The position numbers and the translations under genes are program-made. This document shows, one piece after another, positions 12,986 to 20,997 of a stretch of 36,784 nucleotides of DNA. The stretch covers positions 1 to 36,784 of the IMG/VR virus record IMGVR_UViG_3300037246_000748. One strand, given 5' to 3'. The first letter of the stretch is position 1, and the number at the start of each line of letters is the position of its first letter. The DNA is from a virus. The notes under the pieces are model-generated. The model ran no database searches. It was not told the origin of the DNA and saw only the letters and a list, made by a program, of their open reading frames with translations.

Positions 12986-15900
12986 CAGCGTCTCTGGTTG
13001 GTGAGCTGTCGGATCAGGGCCGCCCGGTTGACGTCGTCAATCCTGGGGCTGCGCCTGGGTGGGATCCCGGTGTTGACCACGGCCGCCGCGTTGGCCCGGC
13101 TCATGCCGCCATCACGGAACTGCCGGATCACTTCCTGCGAGGTGAGCCCGTGGCTGTTGATCGCCTTCAGTGCGAGCTGGTGGGCGTCCGCGAAGACCCT
13201 GGCCCGAGACCGCTCCGACCGATGGAAGGCCTCCGTCAGCTCCTCGTCCGTGACGGTGCCCCCACGGTTGGACACGCGGTTGAGGATCCGGTTCGCATCG
13301 TTCAGCCTGCGGTCCATCTCCGTGGTGCGGAAGCGCATGGCCTGACGGACGTCGGTCTTCTGCAGCCGGTGCCCTGTGACGACGGCCAGGAACTCCGTCG
13401 TCGCGTCGAACTCCTGGCCGAAGTTGTTGGTCTCCTGGTTGATGCCCTTCGCGATCCGCCTGGCGCTGGCGAAGGTGCCGGGCTCTATGGCACCCCACAG
13501 GTGTTCGAGGATGGCGAAGGCCTGGTCCACCTTGTGGTCCTCCGGGTTGAAGACCTGGCCGCCGGAACGCTTCAGGTTGCTGTTGATCTCCCCGAGCTTC
13601 CCGAACAGGATCTCCTCCCCGATGAACGGAGCAGCGGCCTGGAGGGTCGCCTCCAGGAGGGCCTCCTCCCAGTCGCCCTCGCCCGAGAACAGCCGCCGGA
13701 GGGGGTCACGCAGGTAGCTGTACGGATCCGTGTACGAGAGGTCGATGATCGAATAGACCCCGTCCACTGGCGGGCTGGTGTAGATCAGCGAGCTGTTCTC
13801 CTGCCACGGGGCCAGGAAGGGACGCAGATCCTTGTCCTGCTGGGCGTCCACGCCGTTCTTGAAGCGGGACGCTGCCGACGCCGCGTAGACGCCACCGGCC
13901 GCGACGGTGAGCCCGGCCATCCGGGTGGCCCCGATCTTACGGATCTCTGGGTTGGGAGAGCGGACCTCCTTGATGGCCAGGCTGATCGTGTGCCAGCCGG
14001 TGCGGAACACCTCGGCCGGGAACGAGACGAACGAGCCCATCAGGATGTTCTTCCGCAGCGCCTGGACCCCGGAGGAGATCATGCCGTAGTTCGGGTAGGT
14101 GTTCCTCACGATCCAGGCTGCGGTCTCTTCGACCTCGGCCTCGGTGGCGTTGGGCAGCGCCTTCCTGTACCGGGCGAACTCGTTCTCGAACGCGACGATC
14201 TTCCAGAGGTCGTCCTCGGCCCGGTAGATCGCGGTGGCTCCCTTGATGAACCCCCTCATCCCCTTGGAGAGCAGCCCCTCGTCGGGGCTGATGTTGTCCA
14301 GCCCCTTCCTGGAGGCGTCCCTCATCACGGCCGCCAGCTCTCCGGCGTGGGCGCTGCTGTCCACGACACCGAGCATCTGGATCCGCTTGTAGTACGACTC
14401 CCACGGGCTCTCGCCCGGCAGCAGGCCATCGCGGAGCCGGAGCCTGCGCTCGTTCTTCAGCCTCTGCGCGGTGCTCTGGGCCCCGGCGCGGGCCTGGACT
14501 TCGATGCCGACCTTCCCGGCGAGGAACCGCTTGGTCAGCCGCCCTCCCCTGCTGATGCCCGTGCTGGCGTTCACGGCCTGGATCGCCCGGCCGAAGTGCT
14601 GCAGCCGCCAGTGTCCGTTGGCCGTCGCGAAGCCAGCGTTGCCGATCAGGTTCCTGACGTGGGTCATCACGGACATGACCGTCTTGTCGAGCTTCACGAC
14701 GGCGTTCGCTTTCAGGTAGGCGCTGTAGAGCCAGTTCTTCTGGCCAGGCACATCGAACTCACGCTTGAAGGCGTCCGCGATCTCTCGGGTAGTGAAGAGA
14801 CCACTGAGCGGCTCCATCACCTTCGAGCCCTTGGCCGCGATGGGCACGATGAAGGAGCCGTTGGCGTTGGTCGTCTGGACTGTGTGGAAGAGGCCGTTCG
14901 GGTTGTCGGCTGTCGCCTTCAGGCTGTTCTTGACCTCGGTGAGGAAGCCGTGGCTGGAGAGGTCGCGAGCCATCTGCGACACGCTCCTGGCGTAGCGCAG
15001 CCTGACGTCGGTGTGCTCCCCCATCAGGGCCCGGATGGCGGGGTGGATGTCCTTCCGCTTGATCAGCATCGACAGGTTCTTGGACCCGAGGGTGCCGCCG
15101 GTCAGGAACTGGAGCGGGCTGTCCACCTGCTTGTCCAGGATGCCTTCGATGAGCCCCTGGAGCTGATTCTCGTCCAGGTCTGGGCGCTCCTTTCGCAGCC
15201 AGCTCCTGGCCCTGTTGACGATGGGCTTCGGGATGTTCTCAAGCTGCCAGGAGGGGGTGTCGAACACCTTGTAGGATCGGCTGAGATAGACGCCCAGGTT
15301 GTCTGCGATCACGGCGGCCAGGTCACCCTCGACCATGCCCGACTGGATCATCTGCTGGGAGAAGCCGTCCACCCTCTCGCGCATCTGCCTGACGATGGGC
15401 CGGAGCGGTTCCGGGATCCTGGACAGCGGGATCTGGCCACTCAGCGCAGCGTTGAGCCGACGCTTCTGGGAGGTGTTCATGTTGGGTGTGCCGTAGGCGT
15501 CCCGCAGGGCGTCATCGAACCGGCGCAGCGTGAACGTCATGTCCGTGATCTGAGCGCCGAACCACCCCTGGGACTTCAGCAGCAGCCGCCAGGCGCGGTG
15601 GGGGAGATCGCCAGGAGCTGTGAAGTTTCTCTGGAGGAAGGCACCCACTCGTCGCCCGGCTGCAGCGACGTCAACCTTCAGGGCTCCGGCCTTGGCACCG
15701 AGACGTCCTCTGGCCAGCTCCTTGCCCATGTTGAAGAAGCCTCCACGTCCGTTGGCCTGGGTGCCCTCGGGAGCCTTCGGTGGGATGGGATCCGTGACTC
15801 GCCTGGGGACTACCTCAGGGGCACGGGATGGGCCCTCGGCCGGTGGGGTGTGCTTGACCTCTACCTCAGGGTTATGAAGATCCCCCTGGGCGGCCCTCGC

Positions 15901-18648
15901 TGGTGCTAGTCGTCCAGCTTGCCCATCTCCCGCAGAGCGCCCTGGATCCCGTTGTGTATGTTCTGGGCTTCGATCTCGTCCCAGTCCACCCTCCCCAGTG
16001 CCGGATCGACGTTGCCTGGCGGCCCCTGCCTCTGGCTCGCCGGGAAAGAGGAGTCGTCCGTCGGGGATCTCTCCCCCGCTCGCGATGAGCCGGGGGTCCT
16101 GTCCTTTCGGAACGTCATTGGAGTACCTCTGGTGGGATGTGAAGAGGCCTGACTCGACCGCTTCATGGTACATCGCAGTAGGAGCGTCACCTACCTCATC
16201 TAAAATATACGCTTCCGGTATGTACTTGTCACTGTTTTTGAACCTCAGATAGGCCCGACGCGCTGCCTCCAGGGGCGGGATCTCGTTCAGCACGATGTGG
16301 ACTTCGTAGCCAGCCTTCCGCAGGTTGGCCGCCTCGTCTATGACGTGTCTCCGGCTCTTGCCGATCATCGGCATGACGATGTTGTCCCCGCGCAGCAACG
16401 CCGCTTTCAGCATCCTGTTGTGGGCGAGGAGGGACGACTCCCTGTGGACCGTGCCCGCTGCCCGGCCGCCGTCGTGCTCTGGCAGGCCCTTCTTCCACTC
16501 GTCGCTGTCGATCAGCAGCCCACGGATCGCCCTCACAATCGGGTTCGAGATCGTGGACTTCCCGGCCGCTGGCGGGCCGGTCACCATGTAGATGATCCGC
16601 TGCCGCCTCACAGCTCCCTCGAAGTAGGCACCGGCCTTCTTCCGAGCCTCAATGCCGCCCCAGAAGCCCGCGTTGTCTTCGGCCGTCAGCCTCGTGTCGA
16701 TGGGGTCGTGGACCTCCGCGACCCGCTGCGGATCCCAGACCGGCCCGGCCTCTGCCCTGGTATCGCCATCGGAGTGCAGGTTCGTGGTGTCGTTGGGGTC
16801 GCCTGGCTGCGGACGCCGACGTGCTGCGATCCAATCTGGATCGTTGTTCATCACCCGCTGCAGGGCGGGCCGATCCGGTGCCGCCAGGGCCGCGTCGTGC
16901 ATCGCCTGGTTCTCGGGGGTGAGCACCTTCGGCCGTCTGGTCAGGCCTGCGTCTGCTGGGTCGAGCTGGGAACCGGCACCAGGAGGAGTCACGTCTGCCG
17001 CCTCCGCTGCCGCCGCCCGCTCTTCTGCGTCCAGGCGCACCCCCTCCGAGTCAAGGGCCTCCGCGAGCGTCTGCTCGCTCAACGGTCTGTTCTCCCCTGC
17101 CGTGGACCTCCGTATCGGGAACGCCTCGGGGCCCGTCCTGGTGCCTCCCTGGGCCGTCGTGGGATCTCTGAAGCGGGGGTCCAGGTCCCCAGGTTTCTTG
17201 ATCTTGCCAGCGAACGGTGTCGCGCCGATCAGTGCGCTGGCCACGATCCCGAAGACGAGGTTGTTCGCTCGCTGCTGGGGGTTCTCGGCCTGGTACGCGA
17301 GATCGAACGGGATCCCCTCGACGGCCGCCTGCAGCATCCTGGTCCCACGAGTGACCGGGACGTTGGGGTTGAACGACTGCAGGAAGGCCCGCGTCCTCGT
17401 GCCCCTGGCAGCCATCGTCGCCGTCGCGGAGACGCCCACGTTGGTCAACCTGATCATGGCCCCGGCCGCTCCGAGGAAGCCCACGGCACCACCGACCTTC
17501 TCCCAGCCGGTGCGGTCCAGGGTGTCGAAGAGGTCCGTGATGGTCAGGGCCGTGGGCTCCAGACCGAACACGCCCCTGACTGCGGTGGTGGCCTTGTCGA
17601 TCAGGTCGTTCACATGGCTGTCGAAGCGCCCGCCGGTCTCCGCGTCGAGGAACGCACGACCGGCCGAGAGGGTCATCCTGACAGGCAGCGGGATCTTCTC
17701 GAACCTGGTCTGCAGCTCCTCCCTGGACTTCTCTATCGCAAGCCTGAGACGGTCGTGGTCCGTGACGGGTGTCCTGGCCGCGTCCTCAAGCGGTGGCGGG
17801 GGAGGGGTGACCCCCGTGCCGGTGGCCTCACGGGTGACGTCGGGCTGGGCGCGGACGACCGTCCTGGCTATGTCTTCCGGGTCGCGCTCCTTGATCCCCA
17901 TCTCTGCCAACGCTGCTTCACCGGCAGCGTTCAGGGACTCCCCGAGTGACATCGGCTCCTGAACGTGGGGGATCCTGGCGGGCTCTAGTCCGAGCGTCCT
18001 CTCGAAGAACCCAGGCTCCTGCCTCTGCCGCTCCAGCACCGCCTCCTGGGCGGTGGGGATCTGCGGAGCTGGCCCAGCATCGGGACGCTCCACGAACCCC
18101 CGCTCGAACGGATCGAAGACCTGGGTCTCGGGGTCGGGTCCACCGATCTCCCCGAGGGGCTGCATCTCCGTGGGCGCTCTCGTCTCAATGGGCGGCAGGC
18201 CAGCAGCTCGCCGCTCCATCCTGGTGCCACCGAGACCCAGCTCCTCCTCCGGCTCTTCCACGGCCGGTGCCGGGCGTGGCGGCATCCCGATCCGCCCCTC
18301 GTCCTGCCGGGGCCCGGTCTCCAGGAAGCCGTGCTGGAACACGCCCTCGCGACCACGAGGCTCTGCCTCTCTGATCACCTCCTCCGGCTCTTGCCCTCGA
18401 CGTTCAGCGAGGACCCGCGAGCGGTCGGCCGCCCTGGTCTGGTCTTCGGTGGCCGCTACTTCGGGGTCGATGGTGACGAGCATCCGTTCTTGGAGTTGCG
18501 CCTCGTCCCGCGCCCTACGCGATGCCCTCAGGGATTCGAGCGGATCGTCTGACGTGGCAGCAGAGTCACGGTCACGCTGCTGCCGGGCACGTCTCAGCTC
18601 CGCGAGTGGATCGTCCTGGAGCTGCTGGTTGGTCTGGCCGGTGGCCAT
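12985..18648 (-). CDS. Giant virion/polyvalent protein with zeta-toxin-like kinase domain
   Basis: An open frame of 1,887 codons, likely an ejected virion protein. Residues 1-330 are disordered and Pro/Glu/Arg-rich; 350-480 include a hydrophobic stretch (GGAVGFLGAAGA). A zeta-toxin-like P-loop kinase follows, about 683-850: Walker A GPPAAGKST (691-699), IDSDEW (713-718), and VHRESSLLAHN-type substrate region. Zeta kinases phosphorylate UDP-N-acetylglucosamine. The C-terminal half (about 975-1887) resembles large polyvalent phage proteins (LPD38-like). Codons for residues about 870-914 look non-coding in this frame, while the +1 frame is coding and stops at 15906 (see separate entry). If the frame really breaks, the products would be about 913 aa with kinase and 914 aa from ATG 15729, which has GGAGG upstream. 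No epsilon antitoxin seen. Confidence 0.75.
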   Translation of the reverse strand: MATGQTNQQLQDDPLAELRRARQQRDRDSAATSDDPLESLRASRRARDEAQLQERMLVTIDPEVAATEDQTRAADRSRVLAERRGQEPEEVIREAEPRGREGVFQHGFLETGPRQDEGRIGMPPRPAPAVEEPEEELGLGGTRMERRAAGLPPIETRAPTEMQPLGEIGGPDPETQVFDPFERGFVERPDAGPAPQIPTAQEAVLERQRQEPGFFERTLGLEPARIPHVQEPMSLGESLNAAGEAALAEMGIKERDPEDIARTVVRAQPDVTREATGTGVTPPPPPLEDAARTPVTDHDRLRLAIEKSREELQTRFEKIPLPVRMTLSAGRAFLDAETGGRFDSHVNDLIDKATTAVRGVFGLEPTALTITDLFDTLDRTGWEKVGGAVGFLGAAGAMIRLTNVGVSATATMAARGTRTRAFLQSFNPNVPVTRGTRMLQAAVEGIPFDLAYQAENPQQRANNLVFGIVASALIGATPFAGKIKKPGDLDPRFRDPTTAQGGTRTGPEAFPIRRSTAGENRPLSEQTLAEALDSEGVRLDAEERAAAAEAADVTPPGAGSQLDPADAGLTRRPKVLTPENQAMHDAALAAPDRPALQRVMNNDPDWIAARRRPQPGDPNDTTNLHSDGDTRAEAGPVWDPQRVAEVHDPIDTRLTAEDNAGFWGGIEARKKAGAYFEGAVRRQRIIYMVTGPPAAGKSTISNPIVRAIRGLLIDSDEWKKGLPEHDGGRAAGTVHRESSLLAHNRMLKAALLRGDNIVMPMIGKSRRHVIDEAANLRKAGYEVHIVLNEIPPLEAARRAYLRFKNSDKYIPEAYILDEVGDAPTAMYHEAVESGLFTSHQRYSNDVPKGQDPRLIASGGEIPDGRLLFPGEPEAGAARQRRSGTGEGGLGRDRSPEHTQRDPGRSAGDGQAGRLAPARAAQGDLHNPEVEVKHTPPAEGPSRAPEVVPRRVTDPIPPKAPEGTQANGRGGFFNMGKELARGRLGAKAGALKVDVAAAGRRVGAFLQRNFTAPGDLPHRAWRLLLKSQGWFGAQITDMTFTLRRFDDALRDAYGTPNMNTSQKRRLNAALSGQIPLSRIPEPLRPIVRQMRERVDGFSQQMIQSGMVEGDLAAVIADNLGVYLSRSYKVFDTPSWQLENIPKPIVNRARSWLRKERPDLDENQLQGLIEGILDKQVDSPLQFLTGGTLGSKNLSMLIKRKDIHPAIRALMGEHTDVRLRYARSVSQMARDLSSHGFLTEVKNSLKATADNPNGLFHTVQTTNANGSFIVPIAAKGSKVMEPLSGLFTTREIADAFKREFDVPGQKNWLYSAYLKANAVVKLDKTVMSVMTHVRNLIGNAGFATANGHWRLQHFGRAIQAVNASTGISRGGRLTKRFLAGKVGIEVQARAGAQSTAQRLKNERRLRLRDGLLPGESPWESYYKRIQMLGVVDSSAHAGELAAVMRDASRKGLDNISPDEGLLSKGMRGFIKGATAIYRAEDDLWKIVAFENEFARYRKALPNATEAEVEETAAWIVRNTYPNYGMISSGVQALRKNILMGSFVSFPAEVFRTGWHTISLAIKEVRSPNPEIRKIGATRMAGLTVAAGGVYAASAASRFKNGVDAQQDKDLRPFLAPWQENSSLIYTSPPVDGVYSIIDLSYTDPYSYLRDPLRRLFSGEGDWEEALLEATLQAAAPFIGEEILFGKLGEINSNLKRSGGQVFNPEDHKVDQAFAILEHLWGAIEPGTFASARRIAKGINQETNNFGQEFDATTEFLAVVTGHRLQKTDVRQAMRFRTTEMDRRLNDANRILNRVSNRGGTVTDEELTEAFHRSERSRARVFADAHQLALKAINSHGLTSQEVIRQFRDGGMSRANAAAVVNTGIPPRRSPRIDDVNRAALIRQLTNQRR
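15906..16118 (-). other. Overlapping +1-frame coding segment (frameshift or nested gene)
   Basis: In the frame +1 to the giant gene, bases about 16043-15909 read as a normal protein end (core GRVDWDEIEAQNIHNG, then REMGKLDD) and stop with TAG at 15906. About 85% of third codon positions are G or C here, against about 36% in the main frame over the same bases (hand count). The switch can be joined at TTT CCC G (16047-16041), where a +1 slip would give a product of about 913 aa. Alternatively a nested gene of 70 aa could start at ATG 16118, which has AGAGG 7 nt before it. A base error in the assembly would look the same. Confidence 0.6.
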
Positions 18649-18650
18649 GC

Positions 18651-19931
18651 CTACCTCTCCGGCTCGTCACCCACCTGGGATCCGGGCTGTCCCGAGATCA
18701 CCGGAGCGGGGCCAGCGGCTCGCATGATCGCAGCTCTGTCGGCTGCCGTGATACCAGGGAAGACCCTGTCGAGTTCGGCGGTCCTGTCCGCGAAGTTGAG
18801 GTCTTCGATCTCAGCAGCAAAGCCTGGAATCTCTGCCGAGGTGATGGACTGACGCGGCTCGTTCCCACCCAGGCCTGATGCCTCTGCGGGCCCAGCTCCT
18901 GGCTGTGCCGTCCGCGACACCGGCTGCAGGAACGTGCCAGCCATCTCGCGAGCCTCACGCCGTGCGTCCTGGAACCGGGCCAGCCCGACCGAGAACGCCT
19001 CTGCGGGGCCCATGTACCCGCCGTCGATCAGCGCCCTCTTCTTCGCCGTCAGCTTCTCCTCGCTGGACAGCTCGTCCGCTTCGATGTCGTCAATCCGATC
19101 CTGCATCCGGTCGAGGTCGTCCTGGATGGCTTCCTGCCGGGCCTGCGGGACCGGCCTCAGGAAGTCCTCGAACTGATCCGGGTTGTCCTCGAAGATCCCC
19201 GCCTGGGCCTCCGAGATCGGCTTGTTCACGTCCTCGGCCTGCTGCATGATGTCCGCGATCCTGGCCGCTCTCGTGCGCTCGCCACCCGTGGTCGTGGGCG
19301 TCTCCCTCCCGGTCTCTGCTGCCGTGTCCCTACCCGACTGGGCAGAGATCGACTGCAGCCGCTGCCTGGCGTCCTCAGGGTTGCGCTGCAGGACGAGGAT
19401 CTCCTCCTCGGACACACCGGCCTGCCGGAGGGCGTTCGCTATCTCAGTGCGCTCCTCGGCCGTCGCGGCTGCCGCCTGCTCCCTCTCGGGCCTGCCGAGG
19501 TCGCGCTCCAGTGCAGCGTCGGATCTGACCCGCTGCTCCCTGCCCCTGGGGTTGAAGAAGACCTCATCGTCCGTGCCGGGGATCTCACCCATCGACCGCC
19601 GTGACTGATCTGAGATCTCACTGACTGCCGAGAACGCCCCGCTGATCTGCGACCCCGCTGGCGCGACGGCCCCCACCTGCTGGCGGATAGCCCTCGTGGT
19701 GGGGTCGGCCAGGGTGGAGAGTTCTGGGCTGCGAGCGATCTCCAGGCGGGTGTTGAACTCAGCCTCTGCCTTCCTCGCCTCACGGTCCTCCTGGCGGGCG
19801 TTGAACTCAGCCCCAGCTCGTGCATCTGCCTGGTCAGCCCTTCGGAGCTGCCGGGCCCGCTCGAAGCTCCTGATGAACGTCGAGAGGATGTCGTTGTCTC
19901 TGTCCGGTAGGACGCTGGGTCGGAAGGTCAC
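18651..19931 (-). CDS. Internal virion/ejection-type protein
   Basis: A 426-aa protein, mostly charged helix and coiled-coil-like (long runs of Ala, Glu, Arg and Gln), with no membrane segment or catalytic motif. This composition and the place just before the giant virion protein fit internal core or DNA-ejection proteins of podoviruses. The start is GTG at 19931, overlapping the previous stop (GTGA). The low-complexity middle makes it hard to match to a named family. Confidence 0.62.
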   Translation of the reverse strand: MTFRPSVLPDRDNDILSTFIRSFERARQLRRADQADARAGAEFNARQEDREARKAEAEFNTRLEIARSPELSTLADPTTRAIRQQVGAVAPAGSQISGAFSAVSEISDQSRRSMGEIPGTDDEVFFNPRGREQRVRSDAALERDLGRPEREQAAAATAEERTEIANALRQAGVSEEEILVLQRNPEDARQRLQSISAQSGRDTAAETGRETPTTTGGERTRAARIADIMQQAEDVNKPISEAQAGIFEDNPDQFEDFLRPVPQARQEAIQDDLDRMQDRIDDIEADELSSEEKLTAKKRALIDGGYMGPAEAFSVGLARFQDARREAREMAGTFLQPVSRTAQPGAGPAEASGLGGNEPRQSITSAEIPGFAAEIEDLNFADRTAELDRVFPGITAADRAAIMRAAGPAPVISGQPGSQVGDEPER

Positions 19932-20491
19932 GAGCCGATCCTATCCCCGATGGCCTCACCGATCCCCTGGCCAATGCCGGGCAGCACCAAGCCACCAGCA
20001 AAGCCCAAGGCCTTGCTGAAGAACCCGCCACCCTCCGCGTTCTCCTCGGCCGTGGCCCGGTCGAACGCGCCACCCAGGAGATCCACCTGCTGCCCGAGGA
20101 GATCGGAGCCCGTGCGCTGCAGGCCCTGGATGTTCTGGAGGTTCTGCCTCGAAGCCTCCAGCGACTGCTGGGCGATGGCGTTCGAGACGCGCCGGTTGAA
20201 GTCCTGGAAGAGGCGGCCAGCGTCCTGCTGGAAGAAGCCGGTGCGGAGACGGCCACGACCGACCGACTGTCCGACGAGGCTCTGGAAGTCCTCGCCCAGG
20301 CCCTCGCGAGCTTCGTCCAGGAACCCGGATCCGAAGTCGCTGACCGCCTGGCTGGGGTCGAACGCGAGGGAACGCTCCAGGCCAGCACGGCGAGTTGCAG
20401 CTCCTGATCTGTCGGTCTCCTCTGAGAGCCGGTTGAACCGCTGCTGTGATCTGCGCTGCTGACCTTCCGAACTGAAGAACTTCTCGGCCAT
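19928..20491 (-). CDS. DNA-ejection-like internal virion protein
   Basis: A 187-aa protein. Residues 1-130 are helical and Gln/Arg-rich, with GRGRLRTGFFQQDAGR near 78-93, a pattern seen in phage ejection-type proteins. The C-terminal 35 residues are Gly/Ala-rich and hydrophobic (KALGFAGGLVLPGIGQGIG), a glycine-zipper-like segment that could enter membranes, as in P22-type transfer proteins. It would be packed in the head or tail and cross the envelope at infection. Confidence 0.65.
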   Translation of the reverse strand: MAEKFFSSEGQQRRSQQRFNRLSEETDRSGAATRRAGLERSLAFDPSQAVSDFGSGFLDEAREGLGEDFQSLVGQSVGRGRLRTGFFQQDAGRLFQDFNRRVSNAIAQQSLEASRQNLQNIQGLQRTGSDLLGQQVDLLGGAFDRATAEENAEGGGFFSKALGFAGGLVLPGIGQGIGEAIGDRIGS

Positions 20492-20997
20492 TATGGGGCC
20501 TCCGCTACGAGCGATTCGCGCACCACTTCATATTCTAGTTCCACCTGATCGAATATCAAATCTCCTGCCGCCAGCCCGTTGATGGCCTCGGCCAGGAGCT
20601 GGAACCACGCGCCCCTCAGGCCAGTCCTGAATCGTGCCGGGCCGGTAAGCGGGAAGGGCAGACTGAGCCCCATCTCGAACCGCTCCGTCAGCCGGTCTGG
20701 TGTGAGGTCTGGCAGGCTGAAGATCAGCCGCTCATCTGGCTGTCCGTTCGTCCCGTCGAGGGGCACGAAGTCCACGATGGGCGTGAGCCGGATGTCCACG
20801 GCCATGTCGTGGGTGATCGTGATGTAGACGTTCTTGAAGACTGCCTCGCCGCTGGCCCCGGCAGGAGCGACCGCGTTGCTGAGAGCTGACGGCACGTAGG
20901 CGACCGTGTTGTCCTCGAAGCCCACGCCAACCTCAAGGACGCTGGCCTCGACGTCTCTGCCCCCGTAGAAGAGGGTCGGAATCGGGGTGCCAGTCAT
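20491..20997 (-). CDS. Structural protein between nozzle and ejection genes
   Basis: A 168-aa, beta-rich protein without recognised domain. ATG at 20997 overlaps the nozzle-like gene stop (ATGA); an earlier start would read back into that gene. It has few cysteines and no signal peptide. Its position suggests a tail or virion component. Function unknown. Confidence 0.6.
   Translation of the reverse strand: MTGTPIPTLFYGGRDVEASVLEVGVGFEDNTVAYVPSALSNAVAPAGASGEAVFKNVYITITHDMAVDIRLTPIVDFVPLDGTNGQPDERLIFSLPDLTPDRLTERFEMGLSLPFPLTGPARFRTGLRGAWFQLLAEAINGLAAGDLIFDQVELEYEVVRESLVAEAP

Noticed and set aside
13150-15909. A 919-codon open frame on the + strand opposite the giant late gene
   Set aside because: It is antisense to a better supported gene, its product is low-complexity and Arg/Pro/Gly-rich, and long antisense frames are expected at this GC content.
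16297-17949. Long + strand open frames opposite the N-terminal half of the giant gene
   Set aside because: Same reason: antisense to a gene with motifs, without start signal or recognisable domain.
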